The notes under the pieces are model-generated. The model saw nothing but the letters and a program-made list of their open reading frames with translations. It was not told the DNA's origin and did not search any database. This document shows, one piece after another, positions 1 to 8,030 of a stretch of DNA of 64,000 bases. Origin of the DNA: Sporomusa sphaeroides DSM 2875 (lineage in GTDB: Bacteria; Bacillota; Negativicutes; Sporomusales; Sporomusaceae); contig NZ_CP146991.1 in the NCBI RefSeq assembly GCF_001941975.2, forward strand, positions 3,159,001-3,223,000, given 5' to 3'. The translations under genes were made by a program, and so were the position numbers. Each line of letters begins with the position of its first letter. Position 1 is the first letter of the stretch.

Positions 1-36
1 CGGTATAAATTCTGCGCTTCAGGGATAGTTCCAATA

Positions 37-80
37 AATAAGCTCCGCTCAGTCTGCTTCAGGCTGTTGCGGAGCTTATT
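37..80 (-). terminator. Inverted repeat downstream of the ferritin-like gene
   Basis: Arms at 37-48 and 69-80 are perfectly complementary (12 bp, AATAAGCTCCGC type) around a 20-nt loop. Read on the minus strand it lies about 70 nt past the stop of the ferritin-like gene and is followed by a T-rich stretch, so a weak terminator is plausible. It could equally serve a plus-strand gene lying left of the window. Confidence 0.4.
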
Positions 81-152
81 GCTTTATCCTTATAGTATCC
101 GCAAATAGCCATATTAGGCCCTTATGTTGCCGAAGACAAACTGAAGTCCGTT

Positions 153-677
153 TTACAAGCATTGAAGCTGCTGATACATCTCCTTAAAAATCTGGATATG
201 GCGTTTCTCATCAAGTATGATGCGGTTTAAGATCGCCACGATATTCCTATCGCAGATGATATTCGCCTGTCTGGTATATTTGCGGATGGCTGCTCTTTCC
301 GCTTCAATTGATTCGGCAATTAGGGCGCATATTTCACGCGGATAGCTGATAAACGAAGGCGACCACCAGCGTTTGCGTGGCCGCCCGCACCAGAGCCGCG
401 GGTCTGCGCCAAGCTGCATTGCAAGCTCAGCAAAGATATTGAGGTGATGCATTTCAACAATGCTGATGTGGTGGAAGCAGGTCGCAATTGCACCAAACTG
501 CGGCTTCGCTACCACAGCAATGTAAAAATACCGAGTGATATCACTCATCTCGGAGACAACATCTCCCATATTGCTAAGCATCTTGTCGGCATAAACGGGA
601 TTGGGTCCATCCACGCGCACTGGCGGATACGGCGCGTTCACCTTGTAGTGGCATTCGTGGATGTTGTTATCGTGCAT
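153..677 (-). CDS. Ferritin-like / rubrerythrin-type diiron protein
   Basis: A 174-aa protein of the ferritin-like four-helix family, probably binding a di-metal centre. Visible are an EMSD segment in the first helix, an IVEMHHLNIF segment (E-x-x-H, metal ligand pattern) near residues 72-82, a second helix pair with EAERAAI, and ILDEKRHIQIF (E-x-x-H again) near the C-terminus. The N-terminal PYPPVRVDGPNPVYA segment is typical of small Firmicute ferritin-like proteins related to spore-coat or manganese-catalase relatives. It stands alone. The physiological substrate is unknown; a role in oxidative stress is inferred and fits the nearby superoxide dismutase. Confidence 0.7.
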   Translation of the reverse strand: MHDNNIHECHYKVNAPYPPVRVDGPNPVYADKMLSNMGDVVSEMSDITRYFYIAVVAKPQFGAIATCFHHISIVEMHHLNIFAELAMQLGADPRLWCGRPRKRWWSPSFISYPREICALIAESIEAERAAIRKYTRQANIICDRNIVAILNRIILDEKRHIQIFKEMYQQLQCL

Positions 678-817
678 CTATCTTCCTCCTTCTCATACCG
701 GCATGGTACAGTGTATTAGCGAGGATAGAAGATTATGATAGTTCCGCCCTTCCTGTCAAACCAGGTGTTATTTTAGCATCCACTGCTAAGGCATGGAAGC
801 AAGCTGTTGCAGGCCAT

Positions 818-1273
818 TCATAAAAGTACCAGGTACACTGTCATAGCATTGTTTAGCAGGAAGTCTTCTATTACGTTAATCGCTACTTTAAGTGCCTTAT
901 CCCTGGGGTACCCGAAAGCACCCGACGATATCAGCGGGAAGGCAATACTCTCAAGCTTATATTCTTTTGCCAATAAAAGTGAGTTCAGATAACAATCGGC
1001 CAGCAGTTTTTCCTCGCCATTTTCACCACCGTGCCAGACCGGACCAACAGTATGTATTACATATTTTGCAGGCAGCTTATAGCCTTTTGTTATCTTAGCC
1101 TGTCCAACCTGGCACCCGCCCAGGGTGCGGCATTCTGCAAGCAATTCCGGTCCTGCGGCCCGATGGATTGCGCCGTCAACCCCTCCGCCGCCAAGCAAGG
1201 ACGAATTGGCCGCATTGACAATAGCATCTGCATGAACTTTCGTTATATCATTATGCAGTATTTCCAGTGGCAT
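818..1273 (-). CDS. Macro-domain protein (ADP-ribose / O-acetyl-ADP-ribose hydrolase type), C-terminally short
   Basis: A macro domain of the YmdB/AF1521 type that binds ADP-ribose and often deacetylates O-acetyl-ADP-ribose. The diagnostic stretches are there: [22 protein letters not shown] near the N-terminus (adenosine and distal-ribose binding loop), [11 protein letters not shown], and [11 protein letters not shown] (diphosphate loop). The second ATG (1273) was chosen because the GGAGG is 7 nt from it but only 1 nt from the upstream ATG. The protein stops at VYLVLL, where relatives usually continue for a further helix or more (VYLVVFD...), so the C-terminus looks truncated or frameshifted. 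The core fold should be complete. Confidence 0.8.
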   Translation of the reverse strand: MPLEILHNDITKVHADAIVNAANSSLLGGGGVDGAIHRAAGPELLAECRTLGGCQVGQAKITKGYKLPAKYVIHTVGPVWHGGENGEEKLLADCYLNSLLLAKEYKLESIAFPLISSGAFGYPRDKALKVAINVIEDFLLNNAMTVYLVLL

Positions 1274-1430
1274 TACCATACCTCCTGTTCTTAATCAGGG
1301 ACATTATATTTATTATACAATACAAGCCTTTAATCATCACAATTATATTGTACCATAAGCTTAAAAATCCTTAACATAACACATTATTTCATAAATAATG
1401 GCTGCTTTTGCTTCGTGAAATGCAATAAAA

Positions 1431-1475
1431 ATAAAGAAGCAAAAACAACATCCCTATGTTTCCCTTAAGCTTTTT
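1431..1475. repeat. Degenerate copy of a dispersed GAAGCAAAA/GGGACG intergenic repeat
   Basis: The minus strand reads AGGGATGTTGTTTTTGCTTC followed by TTTAT, closely matching the copy at 36105-36152 (GGGGACGTTCTTTTTGCTTC then TTTAT). The interval 1280-1504 otherwise holds only AT-rich promoter-like sequence. Confidence 0.5.
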
Positions 1476-1504
1476 GGAACCACATACATAGCATGTGAAT
1501 TATA

Positions 1505-1532
1505 AAAGCAATCGTTGAAAAACGATTGCTTT
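1505..1532 (-). terminator. Terminator of the superoxide dismutase gene
   Basis: Perfect 12-bp arms (AAAGCAATCGTT / AACGATTGCTTT) around a 4-nt loop, 20 nt beyond the sod stop codon, followed on the minus strand by TTTTATAATT. Confidence 0.75.
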
Positions 1533-1551
1533 ACTTTTTATCTAACACATA

Positions 1552-2232
1552 TTAATGCCCCTCATCATCACATATAGTTTGCAGCAAAGGAAGTTGTCCT
1601 TCCATCGCTAAAATGAGACGGTTTTCAACCTCAAACCAGTTTATTAATTCTAGCCATGCTCTAACATACGCCTCTCGATTATACTGGTAATCCAGATAAT
1701 ATGCGTGCTCCCATGTGTCTACGACAAGTATAGGAATAGTCCCCCATTGAGTAAGATTTTGGTGCTTCTCAGCAGTTAAAATTTCAAGATGTTTCCAGGC
1801 TGGATTCCAAACGAGTATTCCCCAGCCAGACGCTTCAACTTTTATAGCTGCATTGGTAAATTGCTCCAGGAAGCTATCAAAGTCACCAAAATATTTATTG
1901 ATTTCTCTGCTAGTGCATGGGCCAGGTTCACCACCACAGCCCGCAGGTGCCATCACTGTCCAATAAATGCTGTGAAGAATATGGCCTGAACCGTTAAATG
2001 CCAGTTCGTTTTCCCAATACTTCACAGATGTAAAATTATTTCGCTCCCTTGCCCTTACTAGCGCTAATTCTGCTTTATTTAAACCATCTACATACGTTTG
2101 ATGATGACGATCATGGTGGATTTTAAGCGTATCAGCACTGATAATCGGTTCTAATGCATTATATGGATAGGGTAACGGTGGTAATTTGTGTTTGCCTGGT
2201 GGTACATATCGGCCTAAAGCTTGATCTAACAA
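1552..2232 (-). CDS. sodA: Fe/Mn superoxide dismutase
   Basis: Dismutates superoxide in the cytoplasm. The 226-aa protein shows the family order: LPPLPYPYNALEP at the N-terminus, metal ligand His in KIHHDRHHQTYV, a central HILHSIYW segment (second His ligand), GWGILVWNP, and the C-terminal ligands in DTWEHAYYLDYQ (Asp and His of the DxWEHAYY signature). The N-terminus is about 15 residues longer than in E. coli SodA. A TTG start is used, placed 10 nt after AGGAGG. It is a monocistronic unit with its own terminator; the metal (Fe or Mn) cannot be told from sequence. Confidence 0.9.
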   Translation of the reverse strand: MLDQALGRYVPPGKHKLPPLPYPYNALEPIISADTLKIHHDRHHQTYVDGLNKAELALVRARERNNFTSVKYWENELAFNGSGHILHSIYWTVMAPAGCGGEPGPCTSREINKYFGDFDSFLEQFTNAAIKVEASGWGILVWNPAWKHLEILTAEKHQNLTQWGTIPILVVDTWEHAYYLDYQYNREAYVRAWLELINWFEVENRLILAMEGQLPLLQTICDDEGH

Positions 2233-2308
2233 ATCTCTTATACCTCCTCATATTATAAACTCCGTTGTTATATCATATTACGGAATGAGAATGAGGTTAC
2301 AAAAGATT

Positions 2309-2333
2309 GAGGAAGCGAAGGGACGGAAGCGAG
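2309..2333. repeat. Left half of a dispersed repeat interrupted by the group II intron
   Basis: GAAGCGAAGGGACGGAAGCG is joined, after removal of the intron, to 4211 onward (GGGGACG...TTTTGCTTC). The joined sequence matches the uninterrupted copy on the minus strand at 36105-36152. This gives independent support for the intron boundaries. Confidence 0.7.
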
Positions 2334-4210
2334 GTCGAGTAGAAGCGCGCCTCGCGGCACGCCCCCCTCACAGAACCGGACGTGCCCTATTAAGGCATCC
2401 GGCTCTTCATAGCAGCATTTACTTACGTTTAGCCATAGATATTTACATAGATCCTCGCTTTAGCTAGCGGGAATCTATCTTTGAGTTTTGCAAATCCTTC
2501 CCAGGTCAAGCTCTTCTTTTGGCTTCTTCGATTAAGTACTTCAAACAATTTACGCCGTATATAGTATCCAAATGTATTGATAGCGCTGCTGTTGTCGGTT
2601 ACTCCATAGTAGCGGAAGTGACCAACCAGCTTGATGTTTATCTGCTTAATCAATTTTCCTATCTCTGTATGCATATTTTGATAGAGCCATCCAGCGAAAT
2701 GTTTTAGCTTTGCTCTCAATTTCTTCCGGCTGGTTTTCCTTTTGACGCGGAATTTTCCCTTCTTGCTCTTGCTACAGTAGTGCGTGAACCCAAGAAAGTC
2801 GAATGTCTCCGGTTTGCTGGCCCCTTGGTTATTCCGTCTTTCCTCAGCAAAGCGCCCGAATTCGATAGTCTTTGTTTTCTCCTCTGCTATTTCTAGGTTG
2901 AATTTCCTCAATCGTTCTATCAACTTACCGTAGAAATCTTCGGCATCTTCTTGGTATTGAAAGAAGCATACAAAGTCGTCACAGTACCGAATTAAATAGG
3001 CCTCGCCTCTGCATTCCCGCTTTATCTTTACCATAAACCACAGGTCGAGCACATAGTGCAGGTATATGTTCGCCAGGGTTGGGGATATGATTCCCCCTTG
3101 CGGCGTTCCGGTGTCCGCCTCTTCTAGTTTCCCCTGTTCCATGACACCTGCTTTAAGAAATCGTACTATCAGTCTCAATAGATTCGGGTCTTGGATTCGT
3201 TCTTGTAGAAACTTCACCATCCACCCGTGTTCTACGTTGTCAAAGAATCCTTTAATGTCCGCATCCACTACATAGCTGACCTTCTTGCTTTCGAGAATCT
3301 TGGTGATTTCCTTCAGCGCTTCATGGCAATTTCTCTCTGGTCTGAAACCGTAGGAGCAGTCCAGAAATTCCGGTTCGTAGATGGCTGTCAGGACTTCATT
3401 AAGTACTTTCTGCACCAGTTTGTCCTCATAGGCAGGTATCCCTAGTGGGCGTTTCTTCTTATCCGTTTTGGGGATGTAGACTCTCTTTACTGGCTGCGGC
3501 TTGTACGCTTGCCGCTTCATTCTTTCCAGGAGATTCTTGATGTTTTCCTGTAGCTTTTCACCGTATTCTTCTTTGGTTACACCATCAACGCCTACTGCCT
3601 TGTCTGCTGACAGAATACTATGGGCCGCGTTCAGGCTTTCCTCGTCAATAGCATGGATAAGGGTTTGCAACTTGACTCTCGGTCTTTGTTTGGCTAATTC
3701 AGCTATCCTTGTCAGCTTTGTTTCCAATGGGTTCTCTGCCTCCAGTGCAGCATTGTTTCTTTTTCCAAGGCCACTACTATGTTACGTCCTTCCCTCCGCT
3801 GGCATTACCCGGCTTCTTCGGTACTACGACGTAATCCGACTCCCTGTCGCTTATTTGGCTTCCTCATCTTCGACTTGTCCGCCATACTCCTTTGAGAGCG
3901 GCAGGGTCTCCCAAGTTCACACGGAGTAACAGTGTGTAGCATGCCAAGACCTACGATCCCGGGCTGCCGCGATTAGCTCGCCTGTATCGCTAACTGCGGT
4001 GTTGTCTTCTGCTCGTCCCATGCATCGACCTTGACCATTGATGATTTCGGGATTCTACATCTTCAGCTTGTGCTTTCGGCCTACTACCTTTCCTGCCTAC
4101 GCTTAGACCTGGCGTTACCGCTTCAGTCCCAAGGCTGGATACTGGGTGGTTGGCTAGACCTTCCCAGACGGGATTTCCACCCGCTTTACTCCGTGCGCTT
4201 CTTGGCGCAC
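2334..4210 (-). mobile_element. Complete group II intron with reverse transcriptase
   Basis: A retroelement of about 1.88 kb. The 5' end reads GTGCGCCAAG at 4210, matching the group II 5' consensus. Domain V is the 33-nt hairpin at 2373-2405 (GAGCCGGATGCC, loop TTAATA, GGGCACGTCCGGTTC). A domain VI-like helix follows, and the element ends CTACTCGAC at 2334. The RT lies at 2429-3727, with about 480 nt of 5' ribozyme domains upstream. Both ends agree with the repeat it interrupts, so the intron seems full length. The reading frame is open and the element may be active. It lies between two transcription units and disrupts no gene. Confidence 0.88.
2429..3727 (-). CDS. ltrA: Group II intron reverse transcriptase/maturase
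   Basis: A 432-aa intron-encoded protein that helps splicing and copies the intron during retrohoming. RT blocks are visible in order: DGVTKEEY, RPLGIPAYEDKLVQ, YGFRPERNCHEAL, VDADIKGFFDNV (catalytic Asp), TPQGGIISPTLANIYLH, and the YCDD active site. A C-terminal maturase (domain X) segment contains GHFRYYGVTDN. No HNH endonuclease domain is seen, as in group IIC-type proteins. The start is a TTG about 11 nt after GGAGG. It is encoded inside the ribozyme. Confidence 0.92.
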   Translation of the reverse strand: METKLTRIAELAKQRPRVKLQTLIHAIDEESLNAAHSILSADKAVGVDGVTKEEYGEKLQENIKNLLERMKRQAYKPQPVKRVYIPKTDKKKRPLGIPAYEDKLVQKVLNEVLTAIYEPEFLDCSYGFRPERNCHEALKEITKILESKKVSYVVDADIKGFFDNVEHGWMVKFLQERIQDPNLLRLIVRFLKAGVMEQGKLEEADTGTPQGGIISPTLANIYLHYVLDLWFMVKIKRECRGEAYLIRYCDDFVCFFQYQEDAEDFYGKLIERLRKFNLEIAEEKTKTIEFGRFAEERRNNQGASKPETFDFLGFTHYCSKSKKGKFRVKRKTSRKKLRAKLKHFAGWLYQNMHTEIGKLIKQINIKLVGHFRYYGVTDNSSAINTFGYYIRRKLFEVLNRRSQKKSLTWEGFAKLKDRFPLAKARIYVNIYG

Positions 4211-4232
4211 GGGACGTACATTTTGCTTCGCA
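4211..4232. repeat. Right half of the intron target repeat, with a short stem-loop
   Basis: On the minus strand this is ATTTTGCGAAGCAAAAT, a perfect 7-bp stem, followed by GTACGTCCC and then the intron. Insertion shortly downstream of a stem-loop is the habit of group IIC introns. Confidence 0.55.
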
Positions 4233-4266
4233 AAATGCCAATTATATTGTACCACAACAGCAAAAG

Positions 4267-4307
4267 ACGGCTCACTGTCTGCGACACCAGTGCAGACAGT
4301 GAGCCGT
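4267..4307 (-). terminator. Terminator after xre copy 1
   Basis: 16-bp arms (4267-4282 and 4292-4307) downstream of the XRE stop codon. The central CTGTCTGC/GCAGACAG is shared with the terminator after the second xre copy at 14246-14293, while the outer bases differ in a compensatory way; the helix has been conserved since the duplication. Confidence 0.7.
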
Positions 4308-4326
4308 TTATAAAAATTCAGTACAT

Positions 4327-4683
4327 TCATTTATATTTCTTTATAAATTCTATTGCCTGTTCCAATTCCTCCGGGCTAATTTTAGCTTTTACAGCCTGGT
4401 CTACCACCCCGAAATAGTTGGGATAGTTTTCATCCTCGAATATGGCTGTCAAGTGATTATTAAATTTAATCTGTTCCAGCGTCTTTACATCTTCACGCAG
4501 AAAGAATTCAACCGGAATGTATAGTTTATTAGCCAATAACGCAATCTTGTCACGACCAAATTTCCGGCGATTGTTTTCCACATGGGATATATAGGATTGT
4601 GTCACATTTAATAACCGCGCTAATTGCTCGGTAGTCAGCGAAAACTTTTTGCGTACATAGCGCACTTTTTCTCCAAAATTCAT
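4327..4683 (-). CDS. Small XRE-family regulator at the end of pyl cassette 1
   Basis: A 118-aa cytoplasmic DNA-binding protein. Residues about 5-60 form an XRE/Cro helix-turn-helix (TTEQLARLLNVTQSYISHVE, then NNRRKFGRDKIALLANKLYI). The C-terminal half has a short helical tail (SPEELEQAIEFIKKYK) without a recognisable ligand domain. It lies 57 nt downstream of mtgA on the same strand, ahead of a terminator, so it is the last gene of the cassette. A near-identical protein (three substitutions over the shared length plus a three-residue tail) ends cassette 2. This conserved linkage suggests a role in regulating pyrrolysine or methyl-transfer genes; the target is unknown. Confidence 0.8.
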   Translation of the reverse strand: MNFGEKVRYVRKKFSLTTEQLARLLNVTQSYISHVENNRRKFGRDKIALLANKLYIPVEFFLREDVKTLEQIKFNNHLTAIFEDENYPNYFGVVDQAVKAKISPEELEQAIEFIKKYK

Positions 4684-4740
4684 ATCCAGTCCCTCCCAGT
4701 GAAATTACGGGCAACTGGCAAGGGATCATTGATATGATTA

Positions 4741-5535
4741 CTATTCAAGCAGTTTCTTGCGATAGGCTTGAAGATAATTCATACAATACGCATCTGTCCC
4801 CCGTAACGCTTCGGCAGCAATAATGCTGGCCATGAACTCTTTATCAAGCGGGTTCATAATCATACCGTCAAGACCGCGGTCTATGGCCATAATGCCAAAG
4901 GTTCTATTTAAAAACTTACGTAACGGCAGGCCGAAAGAGATGTTAGATAAGCCACACATCGTGTGAACGCCAGGATAATTGTTCATAATTATCTCAATCG
5001 CCTTCAGAAATTCGACACCGAAAATGTAATTGGTGGATAACGGCTGCACCAGAGGATCGACGTAAATCTGGTCAGGCGTCAGTCCTTTTTTGACAAGGCG
5101 GTTAATAAGTTCATCAGCAATTTTGACTCTGGCCTCTGCCGTTTCCGGCATACCTTCATCACTCATGCATAAGGCGACGACTTTATGAGCCGTTCCACTC
5201 ACCAGGGGTATGAATGCATCATATCTATCTTTCTCCAGTGAAATGGAATTGAGCATTGCCGGCCCTTTGTGAACCGCTAATGCGGCTTCAATGGCTTTCG
5301 GATCAGGGCTATCAATACAACACGGGCTATCAACAACCGCCTGAACTAATTGAACCAACCATTTTAGGTATTCAGCCTCTTCGCCGACAAAAGTCCCGGC
5401 GTTCACATCAATATAGTTGGCTCCGGACGCCTGCTCATCTTTGGCCACTTGTTGAATGTAGCTGGCATCCCTGTTTTTGATGGCTTCTGCAATCGGCTTG
5501 CGACTGGCATTAATCAGTTCGCCGACAATAATCAT
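4741..5535 (-). CDS. mtgA: Methylcobamide:tetrahydrofolate methyltransferase, copy 1
   Basis: A 264-aa pterin-binding (TIM-barrel) methyltransferase of the AcsE/MtgA type. It should take the methyl group from a methylated corrinoid protein and give methyl-THF for the Wood-Ljungdahl pathway. Visible are IIVGELINASRKPI at the N-terminus, YIDVNAGTFVGEE (pterin-site Asp-Asn), CCIDSPDPKAIEAAL, MLNSISLEK and CGLSNISFGLP. ATG 5535 is preferred over the in-frame GTG at 5544, since GGGAG lies 8 nt from the ATG. It follows pylSn1 and precedes xre1. It ends with TAG followed at once by TAA. The symbol is by family; the exact donor corrinoid protein is inferred. Confidence 0.85.
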   Translation of the reverse strand: MIIVGELINASRKPIAEAIKNRDASYIQQVAKDEQASGANYIDVNAGTFVGEEAEYLKWLVQLVQAVVDSPCCIDSPDPKAIEAALAVHKGPAMLNSISLEKDRYDAFIPLVSGTAHKVVALCMSDEGMPETAEARVKIADELINRLVKKGLTPDQIYVDPLVQPLSTNYIFGVEFLKAIEIIMNNYPGVHTMCGLSNISFGLPLRKFLNRTFGIMAIDRGLDGMIMNPLDKEFMASIIAAEALRGTDAYCMNYLQAYRKKLLE

Positions 5536-5634
5536 AACCTTCACTCCCCGTAATTTTATATTTTTCTTTTTTACCCATGCCTGCCGGTGGTTTACATGTT
5601 TCAGTACACCTCCTCTTTGACAGTCTGCAATGAC
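5536..5634 (-). other. Junction where mtbB-mtbC are absent in cassette 1
   Basis: In cassette 2 this position holds mtbB and mtbC; here only about 100 nt separate pylSn1 from mtgA. The junction carries a strong GAGGAGG ribosome-binding sequence followed 11 nt later by ATG-TAA (5592-5597), a start codon directly abutting a stop. A similar SD + ATG-TAA follows pylSn2 (17691-17696). It may be the residue of a deleted gene start. Confidence 0.5.
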
Positions 5635-5958
5635 TCATAAATTGGATCCATAGCTTTGGGTCATATAAGTTCCCGCGTATTTCTCCAGCTTCCACTGGGG
5701 AATTTTGCAGGTACGGCAGGAATGAAAAAATAATTTATTGCGCAAACAGCGGGCAGCCCGGCTATGCTTCGAATTCTGTATCTGGAATTTTTCATTGCAA
5801 TGGGTAGTAATTTCTGCTATGTCGCCGATAATTTCCATGCTTTTGATGCCGTGCAGTTTCCCGCTTCTTGAGGGCCAAAGCTTAAGTTTGGCAACAAGTT
5901 TAAAAAAGTCGATATTTTTGCGATAATAGCGTTTCTGTTTTTTTTCGCTAAGGGCCAT
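5635..5958 (-). CDS. pylSn: PylSn: N-terminal tRNA-Pyl-binding domain of pyrrolysyl-tRNA synthetase, copy 1
   Basis: A 107-aa stand-alone protein equivalent to the N-terminal domain of archaeal PylS, which binds the T/variable-loop side of tRNA-Pyl and helps the separate catalytic PylSc. The match is clear: LWPSRSGKLHGIKSMEI corresponds to LWMSRTGTIHKIKHHEV of Methanosarcina PylS, SKHSRAARCLRNKLFFHSC to SRSSRTARALRHHKYRKTC, and C-x-x-C zinc-ligand Cys are kept (CRTC). ATG 5958 was chosen since it aligns with the copy 2 start. Stop is TGA, unlike copy 2, which uses TAG. It follows pylD closely, as in Desulfitobacterium. Confidence 0.93.
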   Translation of the reverse strand: MALSEKKQKRYYRKNIDFFKLVAKLKLWPSRSGKLHGIKSMEIIGDIAEITTHCNEKFQIQNSKHSRAARCLRNKLFFHSCRTCKIPQWKLEKYAGTYMTQSYGSNL

Positions 5959-5995
5959 ATACATTCACTCCCGTCATCGATAATCGCCATAGGTT

Positions 5996-6814
5996 TCAGA
6001 TAACTAAAAAACACATGGTGGCTACCCCAATTTGCAACGGGTCATGCAGTATTTGGGCAAAGTGTTTCCCGCACTGTTCTGCCGGTACTCCTAAAGGAAC
6101 TCCCGGCGCGGCGATGATTGTGCGCTCGGTAATATATGCAGGACGAATAACATTCTCTGCCGGAGAAGCGTCCACTATAACCAGGTGCTTGCTTAAAGCA
6201 TAATCCAAATCTGTTTCCAACTTGGCCGGATATCCTTGTCGCCTCAGCTCATCAACCAATGCCCGGCTGGCGGTTACATCGATATCATATATGGAAACCA
6301 ATCCTCCCAGTTTGACGATTAAACCGGCCGCGCCTCTGCCTACCGCCCCGGCACCAATAACAAGCACATGCTTTTCCGTCAAACCGCAGCACATCTGGTT
6401 TAAGGCCGTTACATAGCCCTGGCCTGTCGCTTCGCTGTTATCGGCTATCGCACCGGTTCTTAGATTAAAGGCAATAAACTTATCATCATCGGCTGCAAAC
6501 AATATCTCAGCACCATGTAAGATAGCTTCAGCAATACCTGCGATATCATAGCTTGTAGTAATAAAAGTATCGAAACCCAGATGATCCAGGATACCGGCCA
6601 CTGCCTCAGTAAAGCCGCCAATAATTCCCTGGCCGCCGGTAATAGGAATAACCGCAATTTTGGATTGGGCCACTGAGATAGTGCTCAAATCCCTATTCGC
6701 AGCACGAGCCGCGATTGATTTTAGGTTACATCCTGTCTTGCTAATTAACTCAACATCGTATTTCGTTAGTCTGGCCGCAATCTGATTAACATCGTCTGCT
6801 TTTAGTCGTGTCAT
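5996..6814 (-). CDS. pylD: PylD: pyrrolysine synthase (dehydrogenase), copy 1
   Basis: Oxidises the terminal amine of L-lysine-N(epsilon)-3R-methyl-D-ornithine, after which the product cyclises to pyrrolysine. The 272-aa protein has an NAD-binding Rossmann stretch, VLVIGAGAVGRGAAGLI, with the glycine-rich GxGxxG motif, then VSIYDIDVTASRAL. An N-terminal helical domain begins MTRLKADDV. Start 6814 matches the copy 2 start exactly and overlaps the 3' end of pylC by 29 nt. Coding order pylB-pylC-pylD-pylSn supports one operon. Confidence 0.92.
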   Translation of the reverse strand: MTRLKADDVNQIAARLTKYDVELISKTGCNLKSIAARAANRDLSTISVAQSKIAVIPITGGQGIIGGFTEAVAGILDHLGFDTFITTSYDIAGIAEAILHGAEILFAADDDKFIAFNLRTGAIADNSEATGQGYVTALNQMCCGLTEKHVLVIGAGAVGRGAAGLIVKLGGLVSIYDIDVTASRALVDELRRQGYPAKLETDLDYALSKHLVIVDASPAENVIRPAYITERTIIAAPGVPLGVPAEQCGKHFAQILHDPLQIGVATMCFLVI

Positions 6815-8012
6815 TGCACCATCCCCCACGCGTTTCTAATGACATACCCTCAGCTCCACTTGCGGGATAACAGTCATAATAGTTGCTAATTCGGCAGGAC
6901 TGCCTGATCTTGTAAATAATACCCTCTCTTTTATTCCATGCCTCCGGCATATGCGCACCGGTGATGATGAGCGTAGCTACCCATTCTTTTTTGCCTGGAG
7001 AGTAAGTTGTCAGCGCTTCATCTGCTCCAAAAAAATCTGTACACAGACGAAGCGGCTCACCGGCGTCAGGTAGAATGTGTTCACCCAAAACTTCAAGCTT
7101 ATCACCATTTACGCGGATATGTTCGTAGATCACGCCTCTTTTCGCTTTGATGTCGAAATCCTCCCACGGGGTTCCTTGGACAAACGCCTTGCCGAGAATC
7201 TCCAGCATATTAATGCCGGTGGCATGATACACCGCCGTCGGGGTTTGACTGGGAATCCGGGCATCTATTTCCAAAACTTTTAGTTGGCCTGCATGGAGAA
7301 TGGCTTCTACATCCATAACTCCATTGAGATGCAAAAATCCAGCCAAACTAAGCGCGATGTGTTCGAAGCTTGCTTGCTGTCCTTTTGTCAGCACTGCCGT
7401 ACCGAGCACCCGCTTGCAGTCATATTGGGCGTCCAGTTGAATCTCGGTAATTTGCAAGGCCTTATATACTCCCTGGCAGCCAATGACCTCGATTGAATAA
7501 GAGGGTCCTTCCAGATATTCCTCAATTACCATATCAGCTATAGCTTTTTCAACTTGCAAACGCTTGAGCGCCTGAGCATTGTCCACCTTAATCACACCCT
7601 CACTGCCACTAGCCCCGGAGGGTTTTATAATAATAGGAAAACCACATCGTGGCCATGGTTTGGGTGCAGGGATGGAAAGGCGGTTAAATACTTCGTTGGA
7701 AGTAATTTTTGAGGAAGAAACAGCATAAGCCTGCTCGTCAAAAAGCAAAGGTACATTTGAATATTTAGCGCTGCTGGCTAAACAGTCTAACGCCTCTTTG
7801 TTTTCTAATGCCGGGATAACGAGATCAATTTTTTTCAATAACATTAGCCACTCGTCCCGATGCGTAACATCCATTGCCTGGAAATGGTCACCGATTGCCG
7901 CAGCCAAAACCCCAGGCTTTTTATCGACAACGAAAACTTCCCAGCCCGCTTTTTTAGCCAGATACGCAGCTTCGACTCCCTGAAGCTTGCCGCCGACGAT
8001 GGCAACTTTCAT
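6786..8012 (-). CDS. pylC: PylC: 3-methylornithine-lysine ligase, copy 1
   Basis: An ATP-grasp ligase joining D-3-methylornithine to the epsilon-amine of lysine. The 408-aa protein begins with a nucleotide-fold segment (KVAIVGGKLQGVEAAYLAKK), followed by the ATP-grasp core: FPIIIKPSGASGSEGV (ATP-binding lysine region), VIEEYLEGPSYSIEVIG, and LEIDARIPSQTPTAVYHATGINM (Mg-ligand region). The C-terminus runs 29 nt into pylD and ends in a tail unlike copy 2, where the stop overlaps the pylD start by 4 nt (ATGA); a small indel near the 3' end is the likely cause. Expected to work normally, since the tail lies outside the fold. Confidence 0.92.
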   Translation of the reverse strand: MKVAIVGGKLQGVEAAYLAKKAGWEVFVVDKKPGVLAAAIGDHFQAMDVTHRDEWLMLLKKIDLVIPALENKEALDCLASSAKYSNVPLLFDEQAYAVSSSKITSNEVFNRLSIPAPKPWPRCGFPIIIKPSGASGSEGVIKVDNAQALKRLQVEKAIADMVIEEYLEGPSYSIEVIGCQGVYKALQITEIQLDAQYDCKRVLGTAVLTKGQQASFEHIALSLAGFLHLNGVMDVEAILHAGQLKVLEIDARIPSQTPTAVYHATGINMLEILGKAFVQGTPWEDFDIKAKRGVIYEHIRVNGDKLEVLGEHILPDAGEPLRLCTDFFGADEALTTYSPGKKEWVATLIITGAHMPEAWNKREGIIYKIRQSCRISNYYDCYPASGAEGMSLETRGGWCNDTTKSRRC

Positions 8013-8030
8013 TATGAATCCCCCTTCCGG

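Noticed and set aside
3501-3929. Plus-strand 142-codon frame opposite the reverse transcriptase
   Set aside because: Antisense to a clearly conserved RT gene and ribozyme sequence; Ser/Leu-rich shadow frame.
3990-4241. Open frame of 83 codons on the minus strand over the 5' part of the intron
   Set aside because: It lies in group II intron ribozyme domains; similar frames are regularly called in such introns and have no protein-like character.
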